Below are positions 7,641-15,572 of a stretch of 34,954 nt of DNA, in pieces. The DNA is taken from positions 1-34,954 of the forward strand of contig JAAEZO010000012.1 of the NCBI GenBank assembly GCA_018222825.1. The letters run 5' to 3'. Position numbers and translations under genes: made by a program. Source of the stretch: Gammaproteobacteria bacterium. Its GTDB lineage: Bacteria > Pseudomonadota > Gammaproteobacteria > Enterobacterales > Aeromonadaceae. Below the pieces are notes generated by a model. The model worked only from the letters and a program-made list of their open reading frames with translations, searched no databases and was not told where the DNA came from. Every line of letters starts with the position of its first letter. Position 1 is the first letter of the stretch.

Positions 7641-9224
7641 TTACTGACCGAAATAGGCCTGCAGGAACTCATCGAAGCCGACGGTATCGGACTGCTCTAT
7701 TTTGCGTTGACGCATCAAGGAGCGAGCGCCTTCTTCGTCGAAGTAACTGTCTTCCCAATACCGAGGGCGACTTTGCTGCAGTTGCTGCTGGTATTGCTTC
7801 GACAGCGCCAGGCCAAAGGGCAATATGTCCTGACCACTCTGCTGCAGCTGGTCGAGTACCCGAGCCGACAGGGTCAGGCTCGGATCCTGAATCGCCGCCA
7901 GTTGCTGGGCATGAGCCTTGCCGTAGCAGCCACGACCACAACAGGCATCCAGCAACGCCGCCACGTCTTTCAGCTCGCCAAAATAGCGCTCACCCAGCGC
8001 CTTGAGCGTAAGGGGTTCGCCACCAAACACTTCCAGCTCCAGGCCGGGCTTGCGCCCTTCCAGCACCACCTTGTTGAAATTGCGTCGGTTGAGGGCAATT
8101 TCGTCTTCCGCCAACGGGGCCGACGGCGTCAGCAGGCACCACAGCAGGAAGGTATCGAGAAAGCGGATCTGACCGGCATCGATGCCCACCGCCGAGAACG
8201 GATTAACGTCGACCGAGCGCACTTCGATATATTCGATGCCGCGGGTCGCCAGGGCTTCCGACGGTTTTTCACCGCTTTCGGCGGTACGCTTGGGCCGTAT
8301 CGGTGCATACAGCTCGTTTTCTATCTGCAACACATTGTCGTTGAGCTGGCGGTATTCACCGTCCACCTTGACGCCGATTTTGGCAAACTCCGGCGCATGG
8401 GTACCAATGGCCCGGCGCAGCGAAGCCACATATTCGTCCAGGCTATTGAGCGAAATACCCAGATCGGCCTGGGCGTTGTTGGTATAGCCCAGATCCGACA
8501 GGCGCAACGAAGTGGCATACGGCAGAAACAGGGTGCCTTTACCGAGCCGCTCGAACGGCAACTGGTGTTCCCGCCCGGCGAGGAAAGATCCACACAGCGC
8601 CGGCGAGGCACCGAACAGATAAGGGATCAACCAGCCAAAGCGATAGACGTTGCGGATCAGGCCAAGATATTTGTCGGACACAAAGTCCTGCAAACAACCG
8701 CCGTTGCCTTCAAGCTGGTGCCACTCGCTCCAGAAGCTGTCGGGCATGGAAAAATTGAAGTGCACCCCCGAGATCACCTGCATGCGACTGCCGTAACGAT
8801 GATGCAGCCCCTGTCGATAGAGGGTTTTCATGCGGCCCACGTTAGAGCTGCCGTACTGAGCCAGCGGAATATGATCGTCACCCTTGAGCAGACAGGGCAT
8901 GCTCAGCGGCCACAGCCGCTCTTCACCCAGATGGCGCATGGTATAGCCGTGAATGTCACTCAATTGCGCCAGCAGTATCTCCACCGAATCCGACACCGGA
9001 GTGATGAACTCCATCAAGGATTCAGAGAAGTCGGTAGTGATGTTGGCATGAGTCAGTGCCGAGCCCAGCACGTCGGGGTGGCCGGTCTGGGCCAGGTGAC
9101 CGTCAGGCGTGATGCGCAGACTTTCGCGCTCTATGCCACGACGAATACCCTTGATGGCAGGCAGGCGCGTCGGCGCCTGCCAGGCCTGGAGTCGTTCGGC
9201 CAGTGTTAACGTTGTTTTGGTCAT
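7641..9224 (-). CDS. gshA: Glutamate-cysteine ligase
   Basis: Catalyses the ATP-dependent joining of L-glutamate and L-cysteine, the first and limiting step of glutathione synthesis, in the cytoplasm. At 527 residues it matches the proteobacterial GshA type (E. coli 518). Visible family segments are GIRRGIERESLRI near residue 25, TTDFSESLMEFITPV near 65, and YIEVRSVDVNPFSAVG in the C-terminal half. In E. coli and vibrios gshA lies beside luxS; here it follows an M16 peptidase gene and luxS is 11 kb upstream in the transcriptional sense. The ribosome binding site before ATG 9224 is weak. Ended by a good terminator. Confidence 0.96.
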   Translation of the reverse strand: MTKTTLTLAERLQAWQAPTRLPAIKGIRRGIERESLRITPDGHLAQTGHPDVLGSALTHANITTDFSESLMEFITPVSDSVEILLAQLSDIHGYTMRHLGEERLWPLSMPCLLKGDDHIPLAQYGSSNVGRMKTLYRQGLHHRYGSRMQVISGVHFNFSMPDSFWSEWHQLEGNGGCLQDFVSDKYLGLIRNVYRFGWLIPYLFGASPALCGSFLAGREHQLPFERLGKGTLFLPYATSLRLSDLGYTNNAQADLGISLNSLDEYVASLRRAIGTHAPEFAKIGVKVDGEYRQLNDNVLQIENELYAPIRPKRTAESGEKPSEALATRGIEYIEVRSVDVNPFSAVGIDAGQIRFLDTFLLWCLLTPSAPLAEDEIALNRRNFNKVVLEGRKPGLELEVFGGEPLTLKALGERYFGELKDVAALLDACCGRGCYGKAHAQQLAAIQDPSLTLSARVLDQLQQSGQDILPFGLALSKQYQQQLQQSRPRYWEDSYFDEEGARSLMRQRKIEQSDTVGFDEFLQAYFGQ

Positions 9225-9244
9225 TATGGGTTACTCTTTGGCAC

Positions 9245-9278
9245 GGGATAATCATTCCCCGAAGGGGAACCTTATCCC
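9245..9278. repeat. Hairpin between the M16 peptidase gene and gshA
   Basis: An imperfect palindrome: outer stem GGGATAA/TTATCCC (9245-9251, 9272-9278) and inner stem TTCCCC/GGGGAA (9255-9260, 9264-9269) with a GAA loop and a small internal loop. No T-run follows on either strand, so it is not a standard terminator; it may protect or process the transcript. Confidence 0.55.
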
Positions 9279-9296
9279 GCGAGAGGTCTGGCCTCG

Positions 9297-12104
9297 TTAC
9301 TCAATGGTAAAGTCATGTAACGGAAGATGGAGCTGCGCCAGCGATTTTTCAAGCTTTTCCTTGTCGCCGACCACTACTACCACCATATCGTTGGGATCCA
9401 GCCACTGCTCGGCGAGCCCGGTCAGCGCCTTGCTGTCGATATCGGCCACGATCTGCTGCTGTTTGTTGAGGTAGTCCGGCGACAGCTGCATCATCGCCAA
9501 CTGCAGCAAAAAACCCGCCTTGTTGCCCAGGGTCTCGTAAGACAGCGCATCCTGCTGGGAATAGCTGCTGCGCAGATAACTCAGCTCCTCCTGACTCGGC
9601 CCCTGCTCCCGAAAACGACTGAACTCCGCCAGAATATTCTCGATGGCCGGTACCGTAGCGTCGCCACGCACATCGGTAGCCACCACGAACACGCCCGCAT
9701 CACGGTTACCGGTAAAGTAGGAATGGGCACCGTAGGTAAAGCCCTTGTCTTCACGCAGGTTCTGATTGATCCGGCTGTTGAAGTTGCCGCCCAGGTTGAA
9801 GTTCATCAGGTTGGCGTGGAAAAAAGGCCCGGTGGCATCCAGCGGCAGCGCGCGCCGACCGATGCGCAGCACCGACTGTACTGCACCCGGTACATCCACC
9901 ACATAAATGCCCGCCGCCGCCGGCTGCGGTACCACCTGAACTTCCGGTACGGGTGCCGCATCACCCTGCCAACGAGTCAGGAAGCCGAATGCCGTTTTGG
10001 CCTGTTCGGGAGCCAGGTCGCCGGCCACCAGAACATGGCCATTGGCCGGGTTGTAATAACGGTGATAGTAATCACGCACCTGCTGCAGCGTGATGGCACC
10101 GATTTGCTCGGCACGGCCCTCGTCCGGCAGCCCCATGCGGGTATTACCATACATCAGCTGGCGAAACGCCTGCTGGGCCAGCCAGGCCGGCTGGTGCCGG
10201 TTCTGGGCCATGGACTCCAGCAGCCGGGACTTGACCTGTTCGAAGTCCTGCTCACGCAGCCCCGGGTGAAACAGCAGCTCTTCCACCAATGCCAGGGTTT
10301 GCGGCAGGGTCTCGGTCATGCTGGTGATTTCAATCAGGTTGGTATAGAAACCGCTGCGCACGCTGATGCTGGCACCGAGTCGCTCCAGTGCTTCGCTGAA
10401 GGCACCGGCCTTCAATCGCTCCGAGCCCTGATTCATCATCGCCGCCGTCAGGGTAGCCAGACCGATGTCAGCCGGACTTTCGGCCCGCTGGCCGCCGGGC
10501 AACGCCAGGATCACCGATACCGCCGGTATCTCGTCATTCACCGTACCCAACAGCTGAATGTTATCACCCAGGGTGTCTTGCCACAGTGGTGGCACCCTGA
10601 TTTGCACCGGCTCAGCCGCTGCCGGCATTTGGCTGCGATCGAAAGTGTCGACTACCTTGCGATCCGGCAAGGTCGCCAGCTCCTGTCCGACTGCCGGCAA
10701 TACTCGCTCGGCCACCTCATGATTGGGCTCGGCGGCCTGCCAGTCGTTTTTACCGGTCGGTACCACGCTCAGCGCCGCCACCGGCTTATCCTGCAGATAA
10801 CGACGATACACCGCCGTTACCTGTTCCGGCGTGGTCTCGGCCAGTTGACGCCAGGCATTGATGGAATAGAGCGGATCGTCTTTCAGCACCTGGCCCAGCG
10901 CCAGTTGCCGAGATTTGCCCTTGGTGCTGTCGAGCCCGAGGATCAGCTCCGCGCGCAGCTCGGTAACCGCCTTGTCGACATCATCGGCCTTGATACCCCG
11001 CTCGGCAATCTCCGCCACAATGCGGTCGATATCCTGTTTGAGCGGCGCCAGCGATCCGTCTTTCGACGGATTACTGTAGGCCCAGACGCTCAGGGTACAG
11101 GCCAGCTCGGCACAGTAATGACTGGCTCCGGCGCTGACGGCCTTACCGCTTTCCACCAGCTGCTGGTACAGCAGCGAGCTTTTGCCCCCACCCAGCACAT
11201 TGGCCAGCACATCCAGCGCCGCTTCGTCCTGCTGGCCCAGATAAACGGTGGGGTAAGACAGATACAGCATCGGCATGCGAATACGGCTGTCGACCAGCGT
11301 CTGATAGCGACTCTGTTCCAGCTTGGCCGGTTGCGGCTCGGCCGAGATCACGGTCGGGCCGGAGGGAATGGGACCGAAATACTTGTCCACCCAGTCCAGC
11401 GTTTGCTCGGTATCAAAATCACCGGAGATCACCAGGGTGGCATTGTTGGGACCATACCAGCGTTTGAAAAACGCCTTGAGGTGATCCACGTTGACCCGAT
11501 CCAGATCTTCCACATAGCCGATGGGTTGCCAGCTATAGGGATGCTCCCGCGGATAAAGCAGTTCACCCATGCGCTCGCCCACCAGCCCATAGGGCTGGTT
11601 GTCGATGCGCTGACCACGTTCGTTCTTGACGGTGTCGCGCTGAATTTCAAACTTGCGCTGGCTCACCGCTTCCAGCAGAAACCCCATGCGATCCGCTTCC
11701 AGCCACAGCATTTTTTCCAGATGGTTGGCGGGAACCGTCTCGAAGTAATTGGTTCTGTCCTGGTTGGTGGTGCCGTTCATGGTGCCACCGGCCTCGTTGA
11801 CCAGCCGAAAATGCTCCTGATCGCCCACGTGCTTGGAGCCCTGAAACATCATGTGCTCGAAGAAGTGGGCAAAACCGGTCTGGCCCGGCTCTTCCCGGGC
11901 CGAGCCGACGTGGTAGGTCATTTCCACATGCACCAGCGGATCCGACTTGTCGGCATTAAGCAGTACCGTCAGACCATTATCCAGTCGGTACATTCGGTAG
12001 GGGATCACCAGCCCGTCGTCGGCCTGCTCCACCTCCTGTACCAACACAGGCGCGGCCGGTGCCAGCAAGGGGCACAGCAGCAATAACAGAGACCAATACT
12101 TCAT
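9297..12104 (-). CDS. Secreted M16 family zinc metallopeptidase (insulinase/pitrilysin type)
   Basis: A 935-residue peptidase of family M16. A Sec signal peptide is evident (MKYWSLLLLLCPLLAPAAP, cleavage probably near residue 17-19), so it acts in the periplasm or is anchored at the envelope. The inverted zinc motif HFFEH is at residues 80-84 with a third likely ligand Glu162 in NERGQR. The N-terminal half holds the active domains and the C-terminal half the inactive M16C-type repeats containing the conserved R-Y motif region (FTYGAHSYF). AAGGAAA precedes ATG 12104. Substrate unknown; related enzymes degrade small peptides. It precedes gshA on the same strand with 72 bases between them. Confidence 0.93.
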   Translation of the reverse strand: MKYWSLLLLLCPLLAPAAPVLVQEVEQADDGLVIPYRMYRLDNGLTVLLNADKSDPLVHVEMTYHVGSAREEPGQTGFAHFFEHMMFQGSKHVGDQEHFRLVNEAGGTMNGTTNQDRTNYFETVPANHLEKMLWLEADRMGFLLEAVSQRKFEIQRDTVKNERGQRIDNQPYGLVGERMGELLYPREHPYSWQPIGYVEDLDRVNVDHLKAFFKRWYGPNNATLVISGDFDTEQTLDWVDKYFGPIPSGPTVISAEPQPAKLEQSRYQTLVDSRIRMPMLYLSYPTVYLGQQDEAALDVLANVLGGGKSSLLYQQLVESGKAVSAGASHYCAELACTLSVWAYSNPSKDGSLAPLKQDIDRIVAEIAERGIKADDVDKAVTELRAELILGLDSTKGKSRQLALGQVLKDDPLYSINAWRQLAETTPEQVTAVYRRYLQDKPVAALSVVPTGKNDWQAAEPNHEVAERVLPAVGQELATLPDRKVVDTFDRSQMPAAAEPVQIRVPPLWQDTLGDNIQLLGTVNDEIPAVSVILALPGGQRAESPADIGLATLTAAMMNQGSERLKAGAFSEALERLGASISVRSGFYTNLIEITSMTETLPQTLALVEELLFHPGLREQDFEQVKSRLLESMAQNRHQPAWLAQQAFRQLMYGNTRMGLPDEGRAEQIGAITLQQVRDYYHRYYNPANGHVLVAGDLAPEQAKTAFGFLTRWQGDAAPVPEVQVVPQPAAAGIYVVDVPGAVQSVLRIGRRALPLDATGPFFHANLMNFNLGGNFNSRINQNLREDKGFTYGAHSYFTGNRDAGVFVVATDVRGDATVPAIENILAEFSRFREQGPSQEELSYLRSSYSQQDALSYETLGNKAGFLLQLAMMQLSPDYLNKQQQIVADIDSKALTGLAEQWLDPNDMVVVVVGDKEKLEKSLAQLHLPLHDFTIE

Positions 12105-12135
12105 GGGGTTTCCTTATATCAAGTCGCTAGGCCGG

Positions 12136-13068
12136 TTATCCCTGCAGCAGTATCTTGCCGCGGGTATGACCGGTTTCAATCTGACGATGGGCCGCCGCGC
12201 CTTCGGCCAATGGATACACCTGGCTGATTTCTACCTTGAGTCGGCCTTCGGCCACCGCCTGCACCAACTGCTCCAGCTGCTCAATGTCGTTATACTTGAG
12301 CATGCCGGTGGCCGTCAGCCCCAAAGCCTGAGCGGCAGCCATTACCTCATCGGCGGTAATGGTCGGTACCGTCACCACCCGGCCACCGGATTTAACATGA
12401 GACAGAAGTGAACAGCCGGAAGTTCCACCGACCAGGTCAAACAGTAAATCCACCGGCGTCATGGCGTTAAGCGCGGCTTCATCGCGATAGTCGATCACCT
12501 CATCGGCGCCCAGGCTGCGCAGAAATTCATGATTGGCGGGCGAGCCCAGCGCCACCACGGTGGCCCCCAGGCTTTTGGCCAGCTGCACCGCCAGATGACC
12601 CACACCACCGGCCGCGGCGGCAATCAGCACTCGTTCACCAGCCTTGAGACCACCGTGATCGGTCAACCCCTGCCAGGCCGTCATTCCGGCCAGCGCCAGG
12701 CCGGCGGCCATTTCATCGCTGACTTTTTCAGGCACCGGCAGCATCTCGTTGCAATCCACCACCAGTTCCTCGCCATAGCCGCCTCCGGAGACCAGCCCGA
12801 ACACCCGATCACCGGGCATGAAACGGCACACCTCGGAGCCGACTTCCAGTACTTCACCCATCACTTCAAAGCCCGGTGACCAGGGCAGCCGGTCCTTGAC
12901 CGCCTGCGCTCCCCAGCCCAGTCCGGCGCGGGTTTTGGCATCGACGGGATTCACGCCGGCAAAGTGCATTCTGAGCCGTACCTGACTGGCCGTCAGCGGA
13001 GGATGTTCGGTCTCGACCAGCGTCAGCTGTTCGGGACCACCAAATGCTTCCATCACCAATTGCTTCAT
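12136..13068 (-). CDS. Zinc-independent MDR family NAD(P)H-dependent oxidoreductase (quinone-reductase type)
   Basis: A 310-residue medium-chain dehydrogenase/reductase. It has the N-terminal GroES-like domain (GVNPVDAKTRAG segment) and a Rossmann fold with AAAGGVGHLAVQLAK for NADP(H) binding. The structural and catalytic zinc-binding Cys sets of true alcohol dehydrogenases are absent, so it belongs with quinone/enone reductases. ATG 13068 is preceded by AAGGAG at a six-base spacing; an in-frame extension to 13122 adds low-complexity residues and is unlikely. The physiological substrate cannot be deduced. It lies 31 bases upstream of the M16 gene and could be cotranscribed with it. Confidence 0.88.
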   Translation of the reverse strand: MKQLVMEAFGGPEQLTLVETEHPPLTASQVRLRMHFAGVNPVDAKTRAGLGWGAQAVKDRLPWSPGFEVMGEVLEVGSEVCRFMPGDRVFGLVSGGGYGEELVVDCNEMLPVPEKVSDEMAAGLALAGMTAWQGLTDHGGLKAGERVLIAAAAGGVGHLAVQLAKSLGATVVALGSPANHEFLRSLGADEVIDYRDEAALNAMTPVDLLFDLVGGTSGCSLLSHVKSGGRVVTVPTITADEVMAAAQALGLTATGMLKYNDIEQLEQLVQAVAEGRLKVEISQVYPLAEGAAAHRQIETGHTRGKILLQG

Positions 13069-13233
13069 CTTCTGCTCCTTATCCATCGTCGATAAACCGA
13101 TATCCGCCCCGCAACATAGCACGGCCTCAACCGACCCTGAATGATAATTGGCTCAATGGGGTTCTCATTGGTACAGTTCACTGATGGCTGAATACCATAT
13201 CACTCAGATTTCATTCACCATAAGGCCTTTACT

Positions 13234-13401
13234 ATGACCCGACTGTTTCTGTTGCCACTGCTTCCGGCTCTGTTCTGGTACTTTTTTTTGCTCTATAACC
13301 AGATCCCCGTAAAACAGGGCGCCCGGGGGTTTTACTGGATTATCGGACTGGGTTGGGGACTGGCGGCCTTTCTGAGTCTGATGATAGTACTGACCCGTTA
13401 A
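13234..13401 (+). CDS. Small two-helix membrane protein, unknown function
   Basis: A 55-residue open frame that I do not recognise. The start ATG 13234 has AAGG at 13222-13225, eight bases upstream. The product is almost entirely hydrophobic: helix 1 about residues 3-21 (RLFLLPLLPALFWYFFLLY), a short polar linker NQIPVKQGARG, then helix 2 about residues 33-53. The positive-inside rule suggests the linker (Lys, Arg) faces the cytoplasm. It is the only plus-strand frame in a long minus-strand stretch, divergent from the MDR gene and convergent with fpr, and the codon use looks native. Whether it is expressed needs comparative data. Confidence 0.68.
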   Translation: MTRLFLLPLLPALFWYFFLLYNQIPVKQGARGFYWIIGLGWGLAAFLSLMIVLTR

Positions 13402-13404
13402 CAC

Positions 13405-13425
13405 CGTGAAACGTAAAACGTGAGG
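13405..13425 (+). repeat. Three tandem heptamers (CGTGAAA-type)
   Basis: Three adjacent 7-base units, CGTGAAA, CGTAAAA and CGTGAGG, begin four bases after the stop of the small membrane-protein gene. They resemble in length, though not in sequence, the heptad tract near 20810-20841. No function can be assigned. Confidence 0.5.
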
Positions 13426-13471
13426 AATAAGGTGCCATTGCTATCCTATGCCTCCTTAACCCACACGGGGA

Positions 13472-14209
13472 TCACCAGTAGTTTTCCATCAGGATCTGAC
13501 CGGGTTTGCGCCGCAGATGTTTCTCAAGCCCCTTGCGTTTGAGCTCGGTGACGGTATCGCGCACCATTTGCGGATTACCGCACAACAATACCCGGCTGTG
13601 TTCCGGGCTGAGCGTCAGGCCCACTCTTTGTTCCAGACTGCCATCGGCAATGGCGTGGGTAATGCGGCCCGGCTCGGTACCGGCCACCGTTTCCCGCGAT
13701 ACAAAAGGCACATAGTGAAAGCCTGGCTGGTCTTGCGTCAGCTCGGCTATCTGCTGCCGGTAGCCCAGCTCTTCTTCCAGACGCACTCCGTGCACCAGCA
13801 CGATATGGTCAAACCGCTGCCAGCAGCTGCCTTCCGCCAGCATGGATACAAACGGCCCCACGCCGGTGCCGGTGGCCATCAGCCACAGATCACGGCCCGA
13901 CGGCACTTCATCCAGGGTCAGAAAGCCGGCCGCCGTGCGCTGCACCAGTAATTCGTCCCCTACCTCGAGCCCGGCCAGGTAAGGCGTAAGCTGGCCTTCG
14001 GGAATGGTCACCAGATAGAACTCGCAGTCCTGCCCCGGCGCATTGACGTAGGAATAGGCCCGGGCCACTTTTTTATCTTCGCCGTGCCAGGCCAGTTTGG
14101 TGAACTGCCCGGCCTTGAACGGCTCGACATCGGCGTCCACCACCAGAGAAAACAGCGTATCCGACCATTGCTTGCGGGCCTTGACCCTGCCTGTGATCCA
14201 GTCTGCCAT
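13472..14209 (-). CDS. fpr: Ferredoxin/flavodoxin-NADP+ reductase
   Basis: A 245-residue FAD enzyme passing electrons between NADPH and ferredoxin or flavodoxin. It starts MADWITG and ends in ...ENYW; the C-terminal aromatic residue that stacks on FAD is typical of the bacterial Fpr subclass, and E. coli Fpr ends in HYW. The FAD-binding RAYSYVN motif is near residue 50, the NADPH-binding ATGTGVGPF near 110 and LCGNPQMV near 210. Monocistronic in this view: a terminator separates it from rplI upstream, and it converges on the small membrane-protein gene. In enterics fpr belongs to the SoxRS regulon; no SoxS site could be identified confidently here. Confidence 0.96.
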   Translation of the reverse strand: MADWITGRVKARKQWSDTLFSLVVDADVEPFKAGQFTKLAWHGEDKKVARAYSYVNAPGQDCEFYLVTIPEGQLTPYLAGLEVGDELLVQRTAAGFLTLDEVPSGRDLWLMATGTGVGPFVSMLAEGSCWQRFDHIVLVHGVRLEEELGYRQQIAELTQDQPGFHYVPFVSRETVAGTEPGRITHAIADGSLEQRVGLTLSPEHSRVLLCGNPQMVRDTVTELKRKGLEKHLRRKPGQILMENYW

Positions 14210-14259
14210 CTTGTGCTCTCCGTTAGGCTTTACCCCACTGTAGCCTTATTGCAGGCAAT

Positions 14260-14289
14260 AAAAAACCCGCGACAAGCGCGGGTTTTTTT
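14260..14289. terminator. Terminator of the rpsF-rpsR-rplI operon
   Basis: A6, CCCGCG (14266-14271), loop ACAAG, CGCGGG (14277-14282), T7. The symmetric A- and T-runs allow action on either strand; on the minus strand it ends the rplI transcript just upstream of fpr. Confidence 0.92.
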
Positions 14290-14304
14290 AGCGAGCGGCC
14301 TGAT

Positions 14305-14754
14305 TTAGGCAGCAACGACCTGAATTTTAACAGTCGCTTTAACGTCGGCGTGCAGCTGCACACCCACTTCAAACTCACCAGTATTACGCAGAACGCCGTC
14401 GTACAGGCGAACTTCGCTCTTGGCAACGGCAACACCGGCAGCGGTGATGGCGTCGGCCACGTCGCGGGCACCGATGGAGCCGAACAGCTTACCTTCGTCA
14501 CCGGACTTGGATGCGATAACCACGTTTTCCAGACCAGACAGCTGGTCGGCACGGGCTTGCGCAGCAGCCAGTTGCTCGGCCAGTTTGGCTTCCAGTTCAG
14601 CGCGGCGAGCTTCGAAAGTCGCTACGTTGTCTTTGGAGGCCAGAACGGCTTTGCCCTGGGGCAGCAGGAAGTTACGAGCATAACCGGACTTAACGGTTAC
14701 TTGGTCGCCCAGGCCGCCCAGTTTGGCGATTTTATCAAGCAGAATAACTTGCAT
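14305..14754 (-). CDS. rplI: 50S ribosomal protein bL9
   Basis: A 149-residue bL9, the same length as in E. coli. The N-terminal RNA-binding domain begins [16 protein letters not shown] with the [13 protein letters not shown] signature, followed by a long Ala/Glu-rich connecting helix (about 45-75) and the C-terminal domain. It binds 23S rRNA domain V at the base of the L1 stalk. Last gene of the rpsF-rpsR-rplI operon, 39 bases after rpsR, and followed by the terminator at 14260-14289. Confidence 0.98.
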   Translation of the reverse strand: MQVILLDKIAKLGGLGDQVTVKSGYARNFLLPQGKAVLASKDNVATFEARRAELEAKLAEQLAAAQARADQLSGLENVVIASKSGDEGKLFGSIGARDVADAITAAGVAVAKSEVRLYDGVLRNTGEFEVGVQLHADVKATVKIQVVAA

Positions 14755-14793
14755 TACCTTTCCTCTATCTATATTGGCGAGTTAGGCCGCTGC

Positions 14794-15021
14794 TTACTTG
14801 TGCAGATCGGTGTAAGGCAGCAGGGCCAGGTAACGAGCGCGTTTGATCGCACGAGCCAGCTGGCGCTGAAACTTAGCGCTGGTGCCGGTGATGCGGCTCG
14901 GTACAATTTTACCGGACTCGGTAACATAGTTTTTCAGGGTTACGATGTCTTTGTAATCGATCTCAGTTACACCATCAGCGGTGAAACGGCAGAACTTACG
15001 ACGACGGAAAAAACGTGCCAT
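14794..15021 (-). CDS. rpsR: 30S ribosomal protein bS18
   Basis: A 75-residue bS18 with the expected [17 protein letters not shown] start and a basic RNA-binding centre ([18 protein letters not shown]). It binds 16S rRNA as a heterodimer with bS6, encoded immediately upstream. Only 27 bases separate it from rpsF; the priB gene that occupies this position in E. coli is not there. Confidence 0.98.
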   Translation of the reverse strand: MARFFRRRKFCRFTADGVTEIDYKDIVTLKNYVTESGKIVPSRITGTSAKFQRQLARAIKRARYLALLPYTDLHK

Positions 15022-15048
15022 GATTCTATTCCTCAGCTAAAACGTGGA

Positions 15049-15417
15049 TTACTCTGCAGCTTCTGCACGAGCGTCGTCACGACGGGGTTGACGCTCTTCT
15101 CTGACCTTGGCCATTTCAGAAGGCTCAGTGACCGCATGCTTGGTGCGCATAATCATGTTACGCAGCACGGCATCGTTGAAGCGGAAGTTAGTTTCCAGCT
15201 CATCGATAACAGCCTGGTCAGCTTCTACGTTCATCAGAACATAGTGGGCTTTGTGCAGCTTGTTGATCGGGTAAGCCAGCTGGCGACGGCCCCAGTCTTC
15301 CATGCGGTGAACTTGACCGCCAGAAGTGGTGATGGCGCCGGTGTAGCGCTCGATCATACCGGGAACCTGTTCACTCTGGTCAGGGTGAACCATAAATACG
15401 ATTTCGTAATGACGCAT
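15049..15417 (-). CDS. rpsF: 30S ribosomal protein bS6
   Basis: A 122-residue bS6 beginning [20 protein letters not shown], with the conserved [10 protein letters not shown] segment and a charged C-terminal tail of Glu/Arg. It dimerises with bS18 on the 30S platform. A strong AAGGAG lies six bases before ATG 15417. First gene of the operon; the leader upstream contains a hairpin with CCG in its internal loop that fits the known S6:S18 autoregulatory element. Confidence 0.98.
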   Translation of the reverse strand: MRHYEIVFMVHPDQSEQVPGMIERYTGAITTSGGQVHRMEDWGRRQLAYPINKLHKAHYVLMNVEADQAVIDELETNFRFNDAVLRNMIMRTKHAVTEPSEMAKVREERQPRRDDARAEAAE

Positions 15418-15439
15418 GGATTGCTCCTTACGGGTTATA

Positions 15440-15473
15440 GCCTCTGCGTGGGCTCAGTCACACCATCGGAGGC
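15440..15473 (-). ncRNA. Candidate S6:S18-binding rpsF leader motif
   Basis: On the minus strand, outer stem GCCTC (15469-15473) pairs with GAGGC (15440-15444). Inside are an internal loop starting CGATG, a second stem GTGTG/CACGC with one G-U pair, and an eight-base loop. The stem-to-loop junction carries CCG, as in the S6:S18-responsive leader described ahead of rpsF in many bacteria. The element ends about 22 bases before the rpsF start. Folding was done by hand. Confidence 0.55.
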
Positions 15474-15503
15474 AAGGAACTTGTAGCTAAAAACGACTGA
15501 TTT

Positions 15504-15533
15504 TAAGGTCGCGTAGTGTAAGGGATAACCAAT
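15504..15533 (-). promoter_or_regulatory. Possible rpsF promoter
   Basis: On the minus strand a weak -35 TTATCC is followed after 17 bases by TAAAAT, a five-of-six match to the -10 consensus. Its position, about 90-115 bases before rpsF, leaves room for the leader hairpin. The -35 touches the edge of the inverted repeat at 15528-15570. Coordinates are approximate. Confidence 0.4.
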
Positions 15534-15570
15534 CGGGCGGCAAGAGAATATATTTCGCCGCCCGATTGGT
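15528..15570. repeat. 14-bp perfect inverted repeat after the EamA gene
   Basis: The arms 15528-15541 and 15557-15570 (ACCAATCGGGCGGC and its exact complement) enclose a 15-base A/T-rich loop. It begins just past the EamA transporter stop, so a terminator role is natural, yet no clear T-run follows. Its far arm abuts the probable rpsF promoter. Confidence 0.75.
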
Positions 15571-15572
15571 CA

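Noticed and set aside
9327-12086. 919-codon plus-strand open frame opposite the M16 peptidase gene
   Set aside because: The minus frame encodes a full M16 protein with signal peptide and zinc motif. The plus frame is Gln/His/Arg-rich shadow sequence typical of high-G+C antisense frames and has no ribosome site.
13140-13160. Fur-box-like AATGATAAT upstream of the small membrane-protein gene
   Set aside because: Only about 9 of 19 positions fit the Fur consensus, and neither flanking gene has a clear iron role.
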